Origin: CALDTK01 sp965215115
Lineage (GTDB): Bacteria > Bacteroidota > Bacteroidia > Chitinophagales > Saprospiraceae
NCBI GenBank assembly: GCA_965215115.1
Contig: OZ244050.1
Coordinates: 682,001-746,000 of the forward strand
DNA: 64,000 nt
Direction of reading: 5' to 3'
Below are positions 17,443 through 26,273 of the stretch, piece after piece. The translations under genes and the position numbers were made by a program. Numbering within the stretch: the stretch's first letter is position 1; each line of letters starts with the position of its first letter. The notes below the pieces were generated by a model. The model was not told the DNA's origin. It did no database searches and saw nothing but the letters and a program-made list of their open reading frames with translations.

Positions 17443-18231
17443 GTGGTTACGACCCTCCAACACAACGCGCAGACCGTCCGCATCGACGACGGCGAACTCA
17501 TCGCCTACCTCGTCGGCGCCCGCGAGTACATCCACCAGAAGGGCAGTCCCGGGTGGCGCAGTTCGGACACGGAGATGTTCCCGATCATCGGCCCGACCGC
17601 CGAGGCGGGTTTCGCGGTCGAGACCCCGCGCGGGAAGGCGATACAGGACCAGCATGGCTTGCTACGTGAGTTGGTCTACACGCTCGTCGAGGCGACCGAC
17701 AGCCTCCGCCGCCTACGAGAAGAGCTACCACCGCGGGCAAACGCGTCGAGAACGCGAAGTTCCCGGCCAAGTCCACGGCGGAGCACTTGTCGTGGCCGTA
17801 TGACTTCCGCTTCCGCAAAACCTTCACGCTCGGTGCCGATGGCCTAGCGGTCGGCTTCGAGATCAGCGGGGAGCCGGGGATGCCGTTTATGCTCGGCTAC
17901 CACCCGGCGTTCCGGCTCACGTCCGACACAGTAACGGTGGAGGCGAACGGCGAATCGATTGCCCTGGCGGACGTCATGGCCGTCGGGGATCGCGCCTACC
18001 GCGTCGAAGGCTGCACGGATATCGTCCTCCGCGACGGGCCCGACGGCGCGATCCGCCTCACGACCGAGGGCTTCGGGCACTTCATGCTCTGGAGCCCGGT
18101 GGCGAGCATGATTTGCGTGGAGCCGATCACGTTTTACCCCTACGCTGTCGCGCAGGAGCGAGCTACACGAGGGCTTTAGGATATTGGGGGTGGCAGCGGC
18201 TCGGTTTTCTGTGCGGCTCGCGCCGGTATAG
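17443..18231 (+). pseudogene. Aldose 1-epimerase family protein, broken by three +1 frame changes
   Basis: The sequence encodes an aldose 1-epimerase (mutarotase)-like protein but in pieces. Frame 1 (17443 to about 17703) gives GAREYIHQKG and EMFPIIGP; the next frame gives AYEKSYHRGQ (about 17710-17745); the third gives FPAKSTAEHLSWPYDFRFRK through PFMLGYHPAFR to ITFYPYAVAQE; and near 18160 the original frame resumes with LHEGFRIL and stops at 18231. The order and content fit one ancestral gene of about 260 residues. Either the gene has decayed or the sequence carries errors; each step has the same +1 sense. The catalytic His of the GYHPAF motif is present. Confidence 0.75.
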
Positions 18232-18252
18232 TCGTAAGTTCAGCAGATGGAC

Positions 18253-18585
18253 CTAGACTACGAAAGCATCGAGGGCCTCCAGTAATGTGTCGGGATTGCG
18301 AGCGTTGTGCCAATAGTCTACTACGACGACTTCGCCGCGCTCCTCGACGAGGACGTAGATGATTTTGTAGTTCTTGTACCGCAATACCCTAAAAGCGCGG
18401 GGCGGCGGCGGTAAGGCACGGCGGTAAAAGATCGGGAAAGCAACTGGGAAGTTGAGTATCCGCTGAGGTAAGGAAGCCAAATCGTCGACGAGCCTTGCAG
18501 CTTTCTTCGCACTACTCACCGTGGCCCAATAGTCTTCGATCTCGGCGAGTCGATCTCTAGCGATTGTGCTTTGGACAATCGTCAT
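18253..18585 (-). CDS. ParE/RelE-family toxin
   Basis: A 110-residue toxin of the ParE/RelE superfamily, which inhibits gyrase or cuts mRNA on the ribosome. Seen are the N-terminal two-helix part (ARDRLAEIEDYWATVSSAKKAARLVDDL) and the strand block FRVLRYKNYKIIYVLVEE with the typical R-x-L-x-YKNYKIIY pattern, then VVVVDYWHNARNP. Its ATG overlaps the stop codon of the upstream antitoxin as ATGA, the usual coupled arrangement of these pairs. Confidence 0.88.
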   Translation of the reverse strand: MTIVQSTIARDRLAEIEDYWATVSSAKKAARLVDDLASLPQRILNFPVAFPIFYRRALPPPPRAFRVLRYKNYKIIYVLVEERGEVVVVDYWHNARNPDTLLEALDAFVV

Positions 18586-18950
18586 CAGGAACGTCGACGC
18601 TTCGCTAGAAACTCGAGTACTGCTTCGGTAGAATGTCCCCCCCCATTCAGCACCTCTTCCAGGCCAGCCTCCCAGTCGGACACGGCGCCCCGTAAAGTCA
18701 CCGTCTCGCCGTTCGGACGGTAGCCCAGGACTTCGTCGTGGTCGGTGTCTGACGCGTCATCCGTCTCGGTATCTGCCTGAGCCGCGTAAACAGAATCGGG
18801 GTCCTCGCGCGCCATCGTTGGCGTGGGTCGCGGTGCGCGGAGGGCGTCCCCAATGGCTTCGGCAACGTGGAGGAGTTCCTCGTCGCTTTCGATGGCGTCG
18901 ATGCGGCGGAGGAGAGCCTGCTTTAGGTCGGCGTTTTGCATGGCGCCCAA
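18585..18950 (-). CDS. Antitoxin partner of the ParE-type toxin
   Basis: A 121-residue acidic protein that directly precedes the toxin and overlaps it by one base. The N-terminal 35 residues form a helical region (LKQALLRRIDAIESDEELLHVAEAI) like that of small addiction-module proteins, followed by a disordered Asp/Thr-rich linker and a C-terminal helical part likely to wrap the toxin. The antitoxin call rests mainly on gene order. Start at 18950 or 18941 (the next Met). Confidence 0.7.
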   Translation of the reverse strand: MGAMQNADLKQALLRRIDAIESDEELLHVAEAIGDALRAPRPTPTMAREDPDSVYAAQADTETDDASDTDHDEVLGYRPNGETVTLRGAVSDWEAGLEEVLNGGGHSTEAVLEFLAKRRRS

Positions 18951-19015
18951 GGTACGGTCGGGCTACGAATCCTACGCACGCGTTCGCCAGCTAGGTCAGG
19001 GTATCAAAAACGCTA

Positions 19016-19030
19016 GTTTTGCCGAAAGGC
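19016..19030 (+). repeat. Mini-hairpin motif copy, GCC/GGC stem
   Basis: GTTTTGCCGAAAGGC; both stem arms differ from consensus yet still pair. It lies between the antitoxin gene and the divergent AbiEii-type pair. Confidence 0.85.
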
Positions 19031-19092
19031 CACCCACCCGGGCCCGTTGACTAGCTTCACCACTACTCCCCCACCCCAGCACCACGCCCGCG

Positions 19093-19359
19093 ATGCCCAC
19101 CGACGCCAAAGCCTTCACCCTTCCGCAGCACCTCCTCTGGGAGTACGACCTCGCGAAGTTCGACTACGACCGCAGCTACCGCATCGCGATCGAGCGCGTC
19201 ATCGAGCGCGGCAACCTCGAGGAGTGGCGCGCGGCGCAGGCGTACTACGGCAAGGAAAAGTTCTTGGAAGTGGCGGCGTGGTCGCGGCAGTTAACGAAGC
19301 GCAATAGGGAATTTGCGCAGCTCTTCGTAAATTCTAACCTCGTCACAGATGCAGTATAG
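19093..19359 (+). CDS. DUF6922-like small protein, partner of an AbiEii-type protein
   Basis: An 88-residue protein with the layout PQHLLWEYDLAKFDYDRSY...VIERG...EWRAAQAYYGKEKF seen in DUF6922 proteins of Bacteroidota, which usually sit directly upstream of a nucleotidyltransferase-fold toxin. It overlaps the next gene by 11 bp, so translation is probably coupled. It is a candidate antitoxin; the function of the family is not established. Confidence 0.72.
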   Translation: MPTDAKAFTLPQHLLWEYDLAKFDYDRSYRIAIERVIERGNLEEWRAAQAYYGKEKFLEVAAWSRQLTKRNREFAQLFVNSNLVTDAV

Positions 19360-19981
19360 CGCGAAGATTATCGAGCCAAAGACCTTTGCGCTCCTGGGGA
19401 AGCTAATGGGGGATGCCCGATTGAGACACTTCACCCTCGTCGGCGGCACGGCGCTCGCCTTACAGTACCAACACAGGCTCTCGATCGACCTGGATCTCTT
19501 CACCCCGGCCACCTTTGACTCGAACAAACTCGAGGCTTACCTGCTTGAGGATTACCGCTTCGTGACACGGGATAAGTTCAACAATGGCCTGATGGGCTAT
19601 TGCGATGCAATCAAGGTGGATTTCATCCGCCACAACTACCCTATCGTCCGTCCGACCATCGAGGTGGACGGCCTGCGCATGGCGCACCCCCTTGACATCG
19701 CCGCGATGAAATTGAATGCGATCAGTGGGAATGGCACGCGCGTAAAGGACTACTACGATATGTACGTACTTCTCGGAGAGTTCTCGCTCGTAGAAATGCT
19801 GGCGGCGTACGAAGCTAAGTATCCCCAGTCTGGTGCTATCATCGCCACTAAATCACTGACCTACTTTGATGACATCAATTTCGAGCGGGAGCCGGCCCTA
19901 ATGATCGAGCCGATCGATTTTTCCGAAGTCAAAGCGCGTCTCAGAGCTGCTGTACTTGACAAACGGCGGGTATTTCCGTAA
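19349..19981 (+). CDS. Nucleotidyltransferase AbiEii-family toxin
   Basis: A 210-residue protein with the nucleotidyltransferase signature GGTALALQYQHRLSIDLDLF (Gly-Gly-Thr and the DxD metal site), then KVDFIRH and a helical C-terminal part with AAMKLNAISGNGTRVKDYYD. AbiEii-type enzymes act as toxins of abortive phage-infection systems by adding nucleotides to tRNA ends. The local base composition is less GC-rich than that of the surrounding genes, which suggests horizontal gain. Together with the upstream DUF6922-like gene it forms a probable toxin-antitoxin unit beside the ParE pair. Confidence 0.85.
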   Translation: MQYSAKIIEPKTFALLGKLMGDARLRHFTLVGGTALALQYQHRLSIDLDLFTPATFDSNKLEAYLLEDYRFVTRDKFNNGLMGYCDAIKVDFIRHNYPIVRPTIEVDGLRMAHPLDIAAMKLNAISGNGTRVKDYYDMYVLLGEFSLVEMLAAYEAKYPQSGAIIATKSLTYFDDINFEREPALMIEPIDFSEVKARLRAAVLDKRRVFP

Positions 19982-20995
19982 TCACCCCCGCACTTCTAGA
20001 CACCGCCGCCGCGCCACCAGCTCCGCCACCGCATCGCGCGCCTGCGCCCAACGCGCCGCCCAGTCGCCGGTGAGCTCCGCGTAGGCGACGCCCGCCTCCG
20101 CCAGCACTGCCCGGTGCGAGCCGTCGAGCGCGTCGCGGTCTTCGCGTCCGAGCCGCGTCCCGTCCTGGACGTGCGGCACGTCGGCGCGGAGGTAGAGGTA
20201 CAGATCGGCCCGCTGCGCCTCGCGCACCGACGCGCCCACGACGAGCTCCTCGCCCAGACTGTAGCGCGCGTAGGACACCGTGGTGTGGACATCGGTATCG
20301 ACGATGAGGAGCCCGCGCTCCCCCGCCGAGGCCTCCGCCACCCGCTCGGTGTGTCGCTTAACCACCGCCCCGAGGTCGGCGAGCGTAAAGCTCCGGGAGT
20401 CTGGTATCAGTTCGCGCCCGGCCTCCGCCACCAAGGTCGCGTCAAAGTGAGCCGCCAGCGCCGCGCAGAGCGTCGATTTGCCGGTGGACTCCGTCCCGAG
20501 CACGACGACCTTCGTCACGAGGTCACGGCGCACGACCGGCGGCAGGTAAGCCCAGTGGGCGAACACGTCCCTCCGTAAGTCCGTGGCGGAGACCGGTACT
20601 TCTTTTCGGTCCGGGTCGAAATCCAGGAAATCAATCGACATCGCGGCCGCCACCAGCGCGCCGTACGGTTCGGAAGTGACGACGAGGTCGGCCTCCGGCA
20701 CCTCCGCACGGAAGCGTACCGCCCACAGCCGAGAGATGCCTTCGGAAGCCACGGAGGTATTCGGCAGCTCGGCTTCGGTGTAGTCGAGCGTGCGCACCTC
20801 CAGGCGATCCGCCGTGGCGTGGCCCGCGAAAGTCTCCTCGATCCACGCCCGCCGCATTGCGCCACTGATCGATTCGCGGTCGGAGGCGCAGACCAGCACC
20901 GTGAGACTGGCGGCCCGCCCGAGCGCGAATGCAATCAGCGCCTCGTGCCCGCGGTGAAAGGGTAGGTACTTGCCGAAGGTGAAGGCGTGCGACAT
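19982..20995 (-). CDS. nadR: NadR-type NMN adenylyltransferase / ribosylnicotinamide kinase
   Basis: A 337-residue bifunctional enzyme that phosphorylates nicotinamide riboside and adenylylates NMN to NAD. The N-terminal adenylyltransferase domain (1-160) starts with GKYLPFHRGH, holding the HxGH site; the kinase domain (165-330) has the Walker A motif GTESTGKST and DTDVHTT. It lacks the N-terminal DNA-binding domain of enterobacterial NadR, so it should act only as an enzyme. The PnuC-family transporter at 51.3 kb could supply its substrate. Confidence 0.92.
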   Translation of the reverse strand: MSHAFTFGKYLPFHRGHEALIAFALGRAASLTVLVCASDRESISGAMRRAWIEETFAGHATADRLEVRTLDYTEAELPNTSVASEGISRLWAVRFRAEVPEADLVVTSEPYGALVAAAMSIDFLDFDPDRKEVPVSATDLRRDVFAHWAYLPPVVRRDLVTKVVVLGTESTGKSTLCAALAAHFDATLVAEAGRELIPDSRSFTLADLGAVVKRHTERVAEASAGERGLLIVDTDVHTTVSYARYSLGEELVVGASVREAQRADLYLYLRADVPHVQDGTRLGREDRDALDGSHRAVLAEAGVAYAELTGDWAARWAQARDAVAELVARRRCLEVRG

Positions 20996-21100
20996 GGGGG
21001 CAAGCTAGGCACCCTCCTCTGGATTGGTCCTCCGCGGCTCAATGACGACTTCGTCCCGGCTGATCCGGCTTCACTACCTGCGGCAGCGGAAACCTGCGGC

Positions 21101-23017
21101 TCAGGTGCGGCTCCCTCCCCGAAACCACATCCGGAACTCCGCCCCGGCCTCCACGCGCGCATTGAGCTGCGAGGCGAGGGCCCCGATGAGCTTCGTCCCG
21201 AACCCAGATGCCGGGCGCCCGGCGGTCGCCGACGGCGCGGTACGGGCGTTGGCGGCACCCGGCACGCCCGCGGCACTCTGCACTCCTGCGGCAGCCCCCG
21301 CGCCCGGTCCGCCGTCGGCGTATGCGAACGCCAGCTCCTCCCCGACGCGCCGCAGCGAGATCGCGAGGCGGAGTTGCGCCGGGTCGGCGTGGGCGTGCTT
21401 ACAACTATTGGTGATCAACTCGTTCGCGATCAAGCACAACGGGATCGCCTGCCCGACCTCGAGCACCCCCACCGCGAAGCTGTACGTATGACGGCCTGGG
21501 AGCGCGCTGCCCGCGTACGCGAATACGATCTTGTCGACGAGTTCCGGGATGACCTGCGCGACGTCGACGACGTCGAGGTCGTCGCTCTCGTAGAGGCGCT
21601 GGTGGATCATCGCCATCACCTCCACGCGGCGCTGCCCGGCGTCGAGGGCCGCGCGGGCGCTCGCGTCGGTAGCCTGGCGGGACTGGAGCCGCAGGAGGCT
21701 GCTCACCGTCTGGAGGTTGTTCTTCACGCGGTGGTGGAGCTCGGCCATCAGGACGTTGAGGCGCTCGTTTTGCGCGCGCTCGCGCTCGTGGAGCGCGGCC
21801 AGGGCGCGGTTGGCGCTCCGCGTGCGTCGCGTCTGCCAGGCCACGCCTACACTGAGCGCGAGCGCGGCCAGCAGCCCGGCCGCCAGCAAGGCCTGCGCCA
21901 GGCGCGACGAGCGCAACTCGGCGGCCTGGAGCTCGATGGTGGCCTGGCGCTGCGCGGCGCCGTAGCGGGCCTCGAGGTCCTGCACGAGCTGCGCCTTCCG
22001 CAGCGACAGGACGCTGTCGCGCAGGCCGACGTAGTGCGTGTTGAGTTCGTGCGCCCGGCGGTAGTCCCCCGTGCGCTCGTAGAGGTCGACGAGGAATGGG
22101 TACAGCTCCAGCAAGCCCTCGCGATCCTGGAGGCGCTCCAAGGCCACGCGCGCGAGTTCGCTGAGGCGCAGGGCCTCCGGGTAGTCGCCCCGCGCCCGCG
22201 CGATGACGGCGTCCATCTGCCGCGGCATCAGCAGGTACACCCCGCCCCCGAGGGCCTCGGCGACGGCGTAGGAGGTTTTGGCGAAAGCCTCCGCCTCGGC
22301 GTAGGCCCCGCGGTTGGCGTGGTAGTCGACGTAGTGGTAGTTGAGCGTGAGCTGCGCGTCGAGCATCCCGTTGTCGCAGGCGAGCTCACAGGCCGCGTCG
22401 AGGTTCATCTTGTAGGCCACGTCGTCGAAGGGTGTCATGAGCCCGAGGGCGTAGGCCCTGTGGGTGTAGGCCGTCGTGGCGGTCGCGACGTCGCCGCGGC
22501 GCCGGCTCCACCACACGGCGCTGTCGAGGAGGGCGAGGCCGGCCGGCGGGTCGAACTCGCTCAGCGAGGTGCCGGCCTCGAGGTAGGCGGCCGGCAGCAG
22601 GTCCGCGCGCGCGGTGCGGTGCGCGAGGGCGATGGCCTCGCGGGCGAGGCGGTAGGCCTCGCCGAAGTTGCCGTTGCTGCGCAGGTGCGTGGTGAGGGCC
22701 ACGGCGCGCCGCAGCGTGAGGGTATCCTCGGGCCAGGCCTCGGCCATGGGGGCGGTGTAGTCGCGCCAGTAGCGGACGCGCGGCCAGTCGTAGGCCTCGA
22801 CTTTCGTCAAAACCGCCACCGCCGCGGCGTACTGCGCGCGCCCGCGGAGGGCCTCCACGCTGGCGTCACGGAAGTCGTGCTCCACCTCCGCCGTGGCTGT
22901 CGGCGTCGTTGCCGCCACCGAAACATCGGGTGCCTGCCGCGCCGAGCCCGCCGCGCTCGGCACGGCCGTCGCGAGTACAACGGCGAGGGCGACGAGCGCG
23001 ACGGCGGACCTCAACAC
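21101..23017 (-). CDS. TPR-containing sensor histidine kinase (HisKA_2 type)
   Basis: A 638-residue kinase: signal peptide (1-24), a TPR-like helical periplasmic region (about 60-370), one transmembrane helix (about 375-395), a HisKA_2 phosphoacceptor domain with AELHHRVKNNLQTVSSLLRL, and an ATPase domain with the N-box LIANELITNSCKHAH and final GFGTKLI. About 40 residues of Ala/Gly/Pro-rich insert separate the G1 and G2 boxes (DGGPGAGAAAG to GFGTKL), which is unusual. It overlaps the upstream LytTR regulator gene by 7 bp, so both are one two-component unit. The stimulus is unknown. Confidence 0.9.
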   Translation of the reverse strand: MLRSAVALVALAVVLATAVPSAAGSARQAPDVSVAATTPTATAEVEHDFRDASVEALRGRAQYAAAVAVLTKVEAYDWPRVRYWRDYTAPMAEAWPEDTLTLRRAVALTTHLRSNGNFGEAYRLAREAIALAHRTARADLLPAAYLEAGTSLSEFDPPAGLALLDSAVWWSRRRGDVATATTAYTHRAYALGLMTPFDDVAYKMNLDAACELACDNGMLDAQLTLNYHYVDYHANRGAYAEAEAFAKTSYAVAEALGGGVYLLMPRQMDAVIARARGDYPEALRLSELARVALERLQDREGLLELYPFLVDLYERTGDYRRAHELNTHYVGLRDSVLSLRKAQLVQDLEARYGAAQRQATIELQAAELRSSRLAQALLAAGLLAALALSVGVAWQTRRTRSANRALAALHERERAQNERLNVLMAELHHRVKNNLQTVSSLLRLQSRQATDASARAALDAGQRRVEVMAMIHQRLYESDDLDVVDVAQVIPELVDKIVFAYAGSALPGRHTYSFAVGVLEVGQAIPLCLIANELITNSCKHAHADPAQLRLAISLRRVGEELAFAYADGGPGAGAAAGVQSAAGVPGAANARTAPSATAGRPASGFGTKLIGALASQLNARVEAGAEFRMWFRGGSRT

Positions 23018-23808
23018 GCGCGGAAGCCACTGAAGAAACCCTCGCGGTAGGCCGCCCCCAGCGGGATGACCTCCTTGCCGATGACGAGCTCGGTCTCGCT
23101 GAAGCTGTCGACGTGCTCGCGGTGCACGGCGTAGCTGCGGTGCACGCGCACGAGCCCCGCGTCGCCGAGTTTCGTGAGGAGGGCGTGGAGGGGCATCCGC
23201 ATCGCGAAGGACTTGTGTGCCGTGACGATGTCGGTGTACGGGCCGTCGGCGCGGAGGTACAAGATCAGCGCGGGCGGTAACCTGACGAAGCGGTAGTTCT
23301 GCTTGATGAAGAGGTGCTCCTCGCTCACCAAGATCGTGTCTGCCGTGAGGGCGGGCCGTTCGGGGGGCGCGCCTCCGGCGTCGGTCGCCGCGGCGTCGGC
23401 GCCCGGGGCCTCGGCCGCGAGGGCGGTGCGGGACTGCGTGAAGTTATAAACCGCCACCTCGATGGCGACCTGGATACTGCGCTCGTCGAAGGGCTTGAGC
23501 AGGTAGGCCGAGGGCCCGGTGGCCTTCGCGCGCGCGAAGGTGTGGAGGTCGGCCTGGGCGGTGAGGTAGATGAAGGGCACGCGGCGGATGGCCAGCAGGC
23601 GGGCCACGCCGTCGATGCCGTCGACCCCGCCCTGGAGCTGGATGTCGAGCAGGATAATGTCGACGCGCCCGGCGTGTACAATGGCCTCGGCCGCGACGAT
23701 CGAGTTGGCCACTCCAGCCACGGCGTAGCCCATCTCCTCGACGCGGTCGGCGAGGTCGAGCGCGACGATGGCTTCGTCTTCGACGATGAGGACGCTGAGC
23801 TGCTCCAT
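23011..23808 (-). CDS. LytTR-type response regulator
   Basis: A 265-residue response regulator: receiver domain (1-125) with phosphoacceptor Asp55 in IILLDIQL, the acidic pair DE near residue 11 and the Lys in AYLLKPFDE; then a linker and a C-terminal LytTR DNA-binding domain (about 160-262) recognisable from LVRVHRSYAVHREHVDSF. It is the first gene of the unit with the TPR kinase. A -7-like TAGCTTTA lies just upstream. Targets are unknown; the neighbouring curlin gene is a candidate only because of position. Confidence 0.92.
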   Translation of the reverse strand: MEQLSVLIVEDEAIVALDLADRVEEMGYAVAGVANSIVAAEAIVHAGRVDIILLDIQLQGGVDGIDGVARLLAIRRVPFIYLTAQADLHTFARAKATGPSAYLLKPFDERSIQVAIEVAVYNFTQSRTALAAEAPGADAAATDAGGAPPERPALTADTILVSEEHLFIKQNYRFVRLPPALILYLRADGPYTDIVTAHKSFAMRMPLHALLTKLGDAGLVRVHRSYAVHREHVDSFSETELVIGKEVIPLGAAYREGFFSGFRAC

Positions 23809-23837
23809 GAGATGACCGCCTAAAGCTAGGACCTTTG

Positions 23838-23881
23838 CAAAAAAAGCACCGGGTGGACGCCCGGAGGCGCCACCCAGTGCT
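23838..23881 (-). terminator. Rho-independent terminator of the large curlin gene
   Basis: Arms 23845-23856 and 23870-23881 pair over 12 bp with one G-T wobble, and on the minus strand the hairpin is followed by seven T. Confidence 0.85.
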
Positions 23882-23933
23882 GTATCACCCGACGTCGGCC
23901 GGGCTCACTTCGGGATCGGGATACGGGGAGGGT

Positions 23934-25913
23934 TTACAGCGGCATGATTCCGCCGCCACTCTGGGTGACTGTACTCACGTTGCGGTTGCCGGTCTGGGTC
24001 ACGGCACTGAAATGGTCGCTACCGGATTGGTCGAGGGTGTGGAGGTTGGCGTTGCCGGTTTGGAAGAGCGTGGCCCCGTGGCCGACGCCCGTCTGCGCGC
24101 TGCGGACCTCGTTGAGGTCGCCGCTTTGCGTGGCGCCGAACGTGAGGTCCTGGCCGTCCTGCGTGATGCCGGCCACGAGGTCGGTGCCGGTGAAGTTGCC
24201 GGCGCCCGTCTGCGTGAGCGTGATCTCGTTACCGCCGGGGGCGCCCAGCTGCGACGTGAAGGCCGAGTTGCCGCTGCCGTCCTGCGTGAGGGTGGCCGTC
24301 TGGTCGTTGCCGGCCTGCTCGATGCGGGCGAACTGCCCGGCGCTGGTGGCGTCGGTGAAGCCCTGGAAGACGGTGGCCCCGTGGCGCTTGCCCGCCTGGA
24401 CACTGTAGGCCTCGTCGCTGGCGCCGGCCTGGGTCGTGGCGGCGGTGGCGCCGTCGCCGTCGGTCTGCGACTGCGAACTGTAGTTGCCGCTGCCCGACTG
24501 CGTGAGCGTGGCGACGGAGCCGGGTCCGAAGTTCGGGTTCGTGCGCTGGACTTGGACGCTTTCGTTGCCGCTGCCCGACTGCGTGGCGTAAGCCTCGTTG
24601 GAGTCGAAGGCCTGCGTCTGCGAGGCGGTGTTGCCGGCGCCGGTCTGCGTGACCTCGGCGACGTTGCCGATCGGCGAGCCGTCCTCGACGCGTTGGGTAG
24701 CGGTGTGGCCGCTGCCGGCCTGGTCGACGGTGGTCTTGTTGCCGCCGCCGCCGACGATGGTCTGCGTACCGGTGTGGCCGCTGCCGTCCTGCGTGAGGGT
24801 CGAGGTCTGGCCGAGGCCGCTCTGTGTAGTGGTGGCGGTGTGGCCGCTGCCTTCCTGGACTTGGGTCGCTGTGCTGGCGCTGCTGGTCTGCGTGACGGTG
24901 GCCACGTGGAGGGTGCCGATCTGCGTCTGGCGGGCGGTGCTGCCGACGCCCGACTGCGTGATGTAGGCCTCGCTGCCCGTGGCACTCGCGCCGGTCTCAC
25001 CCTGGGTTTGCTCGGCGGTGTTGAGGGAGCTGCTCTGCGTCACCTCGGCGCGGTTGAGGTTGCCGCGCTGGGACTGCGTGGAGGTGTTGGCCTGGCCACG
25101 CTGCGCGAAGCGGCCGAAGTTTTTGTCGCCGTCCTGGCTGAGGGTGGCGTCGTTGAGGTTGCCGCCGGGCGCCTCCTCGGCCTGGTTGCCGTAGGCCTCG
25201 TTGTTGTCGCCGGTCTGCTCGATGAGGGCGGAGTTGAACGAGCCGTTGAAGCCCTCGGTCTGGTCGATGTCGGCGGTGTTGCGGCGGCCGTCCTGCGCGA
25301 TCTCGGCGCGGTTGCCGATGCCCGAGCCGCCGTCGTCGTTCTGCGAGATCTCGGCGTCGTTGCGGTTGCCGTCCTGGCCGACGACGGCGGTGTTGCCGCC
25401 GCCGAGGGAGGCGTCATCACCCTGGATGATGTCGGAGGCGTTCCGGTTGCCGGTCTGGGTCGTCTCGGAGAGGCTCAGGCCGCTGGCGTTGCCGTCCTCG
25501 GCCTGCGTGGAGGTGGCGCGGTTGCGATCGCCGGTCTGCGTGATCGTCGCCACGACGGTCGCGGCCCCGCCGCCGGTGGTGCCCTGCTCGACGGTGGCGT
25601 CGTTGAGGTCGCCGGACTGCGTGACGTCCGCGGTGCTCGCGGCCGCGAAGCCCGTGGTGCCTTGCTCGATCTTGGCTTTGTTGGTGGCGCCCGTCGTGGT
25701 GACGGCGGCCGTGTTGCCGAGGTCGCCCTGGTCGATGTCGACGGCGTTGGCGTCGCCGGTGAGGGAGACGGTGGCCACGTGCTGGCTGCCGGACTGGTCG
25801 ACGGTGGTGGTGTTGGCGTTGCCGACCGTGGTCTCGGTGGCGGCGTGTCCCTGTGCGAGGGCGTCGGCGAGGGCGACGAGGAGGAAGGCCCCGGTGAGGA
25901 AGAGTTTTGACAT
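23934..25913 (-). CDS. Giant curlin-repeat protein, 659 residues
   Basis: An exported amyloid-type protein with a signal peptide (MSKLFLTGAFLLVALADALAQ) and roughly 28-30 curlin-like repeats of about 20-24 residues over the whole length, for example QTGDRNRATSTQAEDGNASG and QSGSGNESVQVQRTNPN. That is about six times the five repeats of E. coli CsgA. The start at 25913 begins the signal peptide; an open frame upstream runs through non-coding DNA holding two motif copies. The gene is 8 kb from the csg operon, next to a two-component unit, and ends in a strong terminator. It could be a fibre subunit or a very long surface filament. Confidence 0.88.
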   Translation of the reverse strand: MSKLFLTGAFLLVALADALAQGHAATETTVGNANTTTVDQSGSQHVATVSLTGDANAVDIDQGDLGNTAAVTTTGATNKAKIEQGTTGFAAASTADVTQSGDLNDATVEQGTTGGGAATVVATITQTGDRNRATSTQAEDGNASGLSLSETTQTGNRNASDIIQGDDASLGGGNTAVVGQDGNRNDAEISQNDDGGSGIGNRAEIAQDGRRNTADIDQTEGFNGSFNSALIEQTGDNNEAYGNQAEEAPGGNLNDATLSQDGDKNFGRFAQRGQANTSTQSQRGNLNRAEVTQSSSLNTAEQTQGETGASATGSEAYITQSGVGSTARQTQIGTLHVATVTQTSSASTATQVQEGSGHTATTTQSGLGQTSTLTQDGSGHTGTQTIVGGGGNKTTVDQAGSGHTATQRVEDGSPIGNVAEVTQTGAGNTASQTQAFDSNEAYATQSGSGNESVQVQRTNPNFGPGSVATLTQSGSGNYSSQSQTDGDGATAATTQAGASDEAYSVQAGKRHGATVFQGFTDATSAGQFARIEQAGNDQTATLTQDGSGNSAFTSQLGAPGGNEITLTQTGAGNFTGTDLVAGITQDGQDLTFGATQSGDLNEVRSAQTGVGHGATLFQTGNANLHTLDQSGSDHFSAVTQTGNRNVSTVTQSGGGIMPL

Positions 25914-25938
25914 GAGGTTTGGGTTGTGTTGCTTTGGG

Positions 25939-25994
25939 GGCTTTCTCCAAAACCCGACACCGGGGGGGCACCGCGGCGGGTTTTGGCGAAAGCC
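25939..25994. repeat. Head-to-head pair of mini-hairpin motif copies
   Basis: A minus-strand copy (25939-25953, one mismatch in the stem) and a plus-strand consensus copy (25980-25994) form a larger inverted repeat just upstream of the large curlin gene. The rest of the gap to 26273 contains no gene that I can support. Confidence 0.85.
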
Positions 25995-26273
25995 GAGCCC
26001 AAACCTAGGGAGCCCCAAAACGTGGTGTCTAACCCGATGCGGGTAGGTGCGCCGGGACTGTGCTCGAATGCGGAGTTTTTGTGCACGAAGGGCACTGAGC
26101 GTGGTTACGGCCCCGGGGCGGCAAGCGTGGGTCCCTGCTTCACCCGGGGTGAGTTGGGGCGCCCTGCGTCCGCGAGTGAGGGTAAGGCGGCAGCGCCGTC
26201 GAGGCGGTCGGCGTCCATGGGTGTGCGACCGTTCCGGACAGATAGTCCACGCCATCCGTGTGTTCGGCCACGC

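Noticed and set aside
19093..19981. Mobile element with transposase
   Set aside because: Only toxin-type genes were found; there is no transposase, integrase or flanking inverted repeat.
20987..23050. Plus-strand ORF of 687 residues
   Set aside because: It mirrors the TPR histidine kinase gene on the minus strand, which has clear domains; the plus frame has none.
23835..25910. Plus-strand ORF of 691 residues, Ala/Val/Gly/Leu-rich with repeats
   Set aside because: It is the shadow of the large curlin gene; its repeats mirror the curlin codon pattern.
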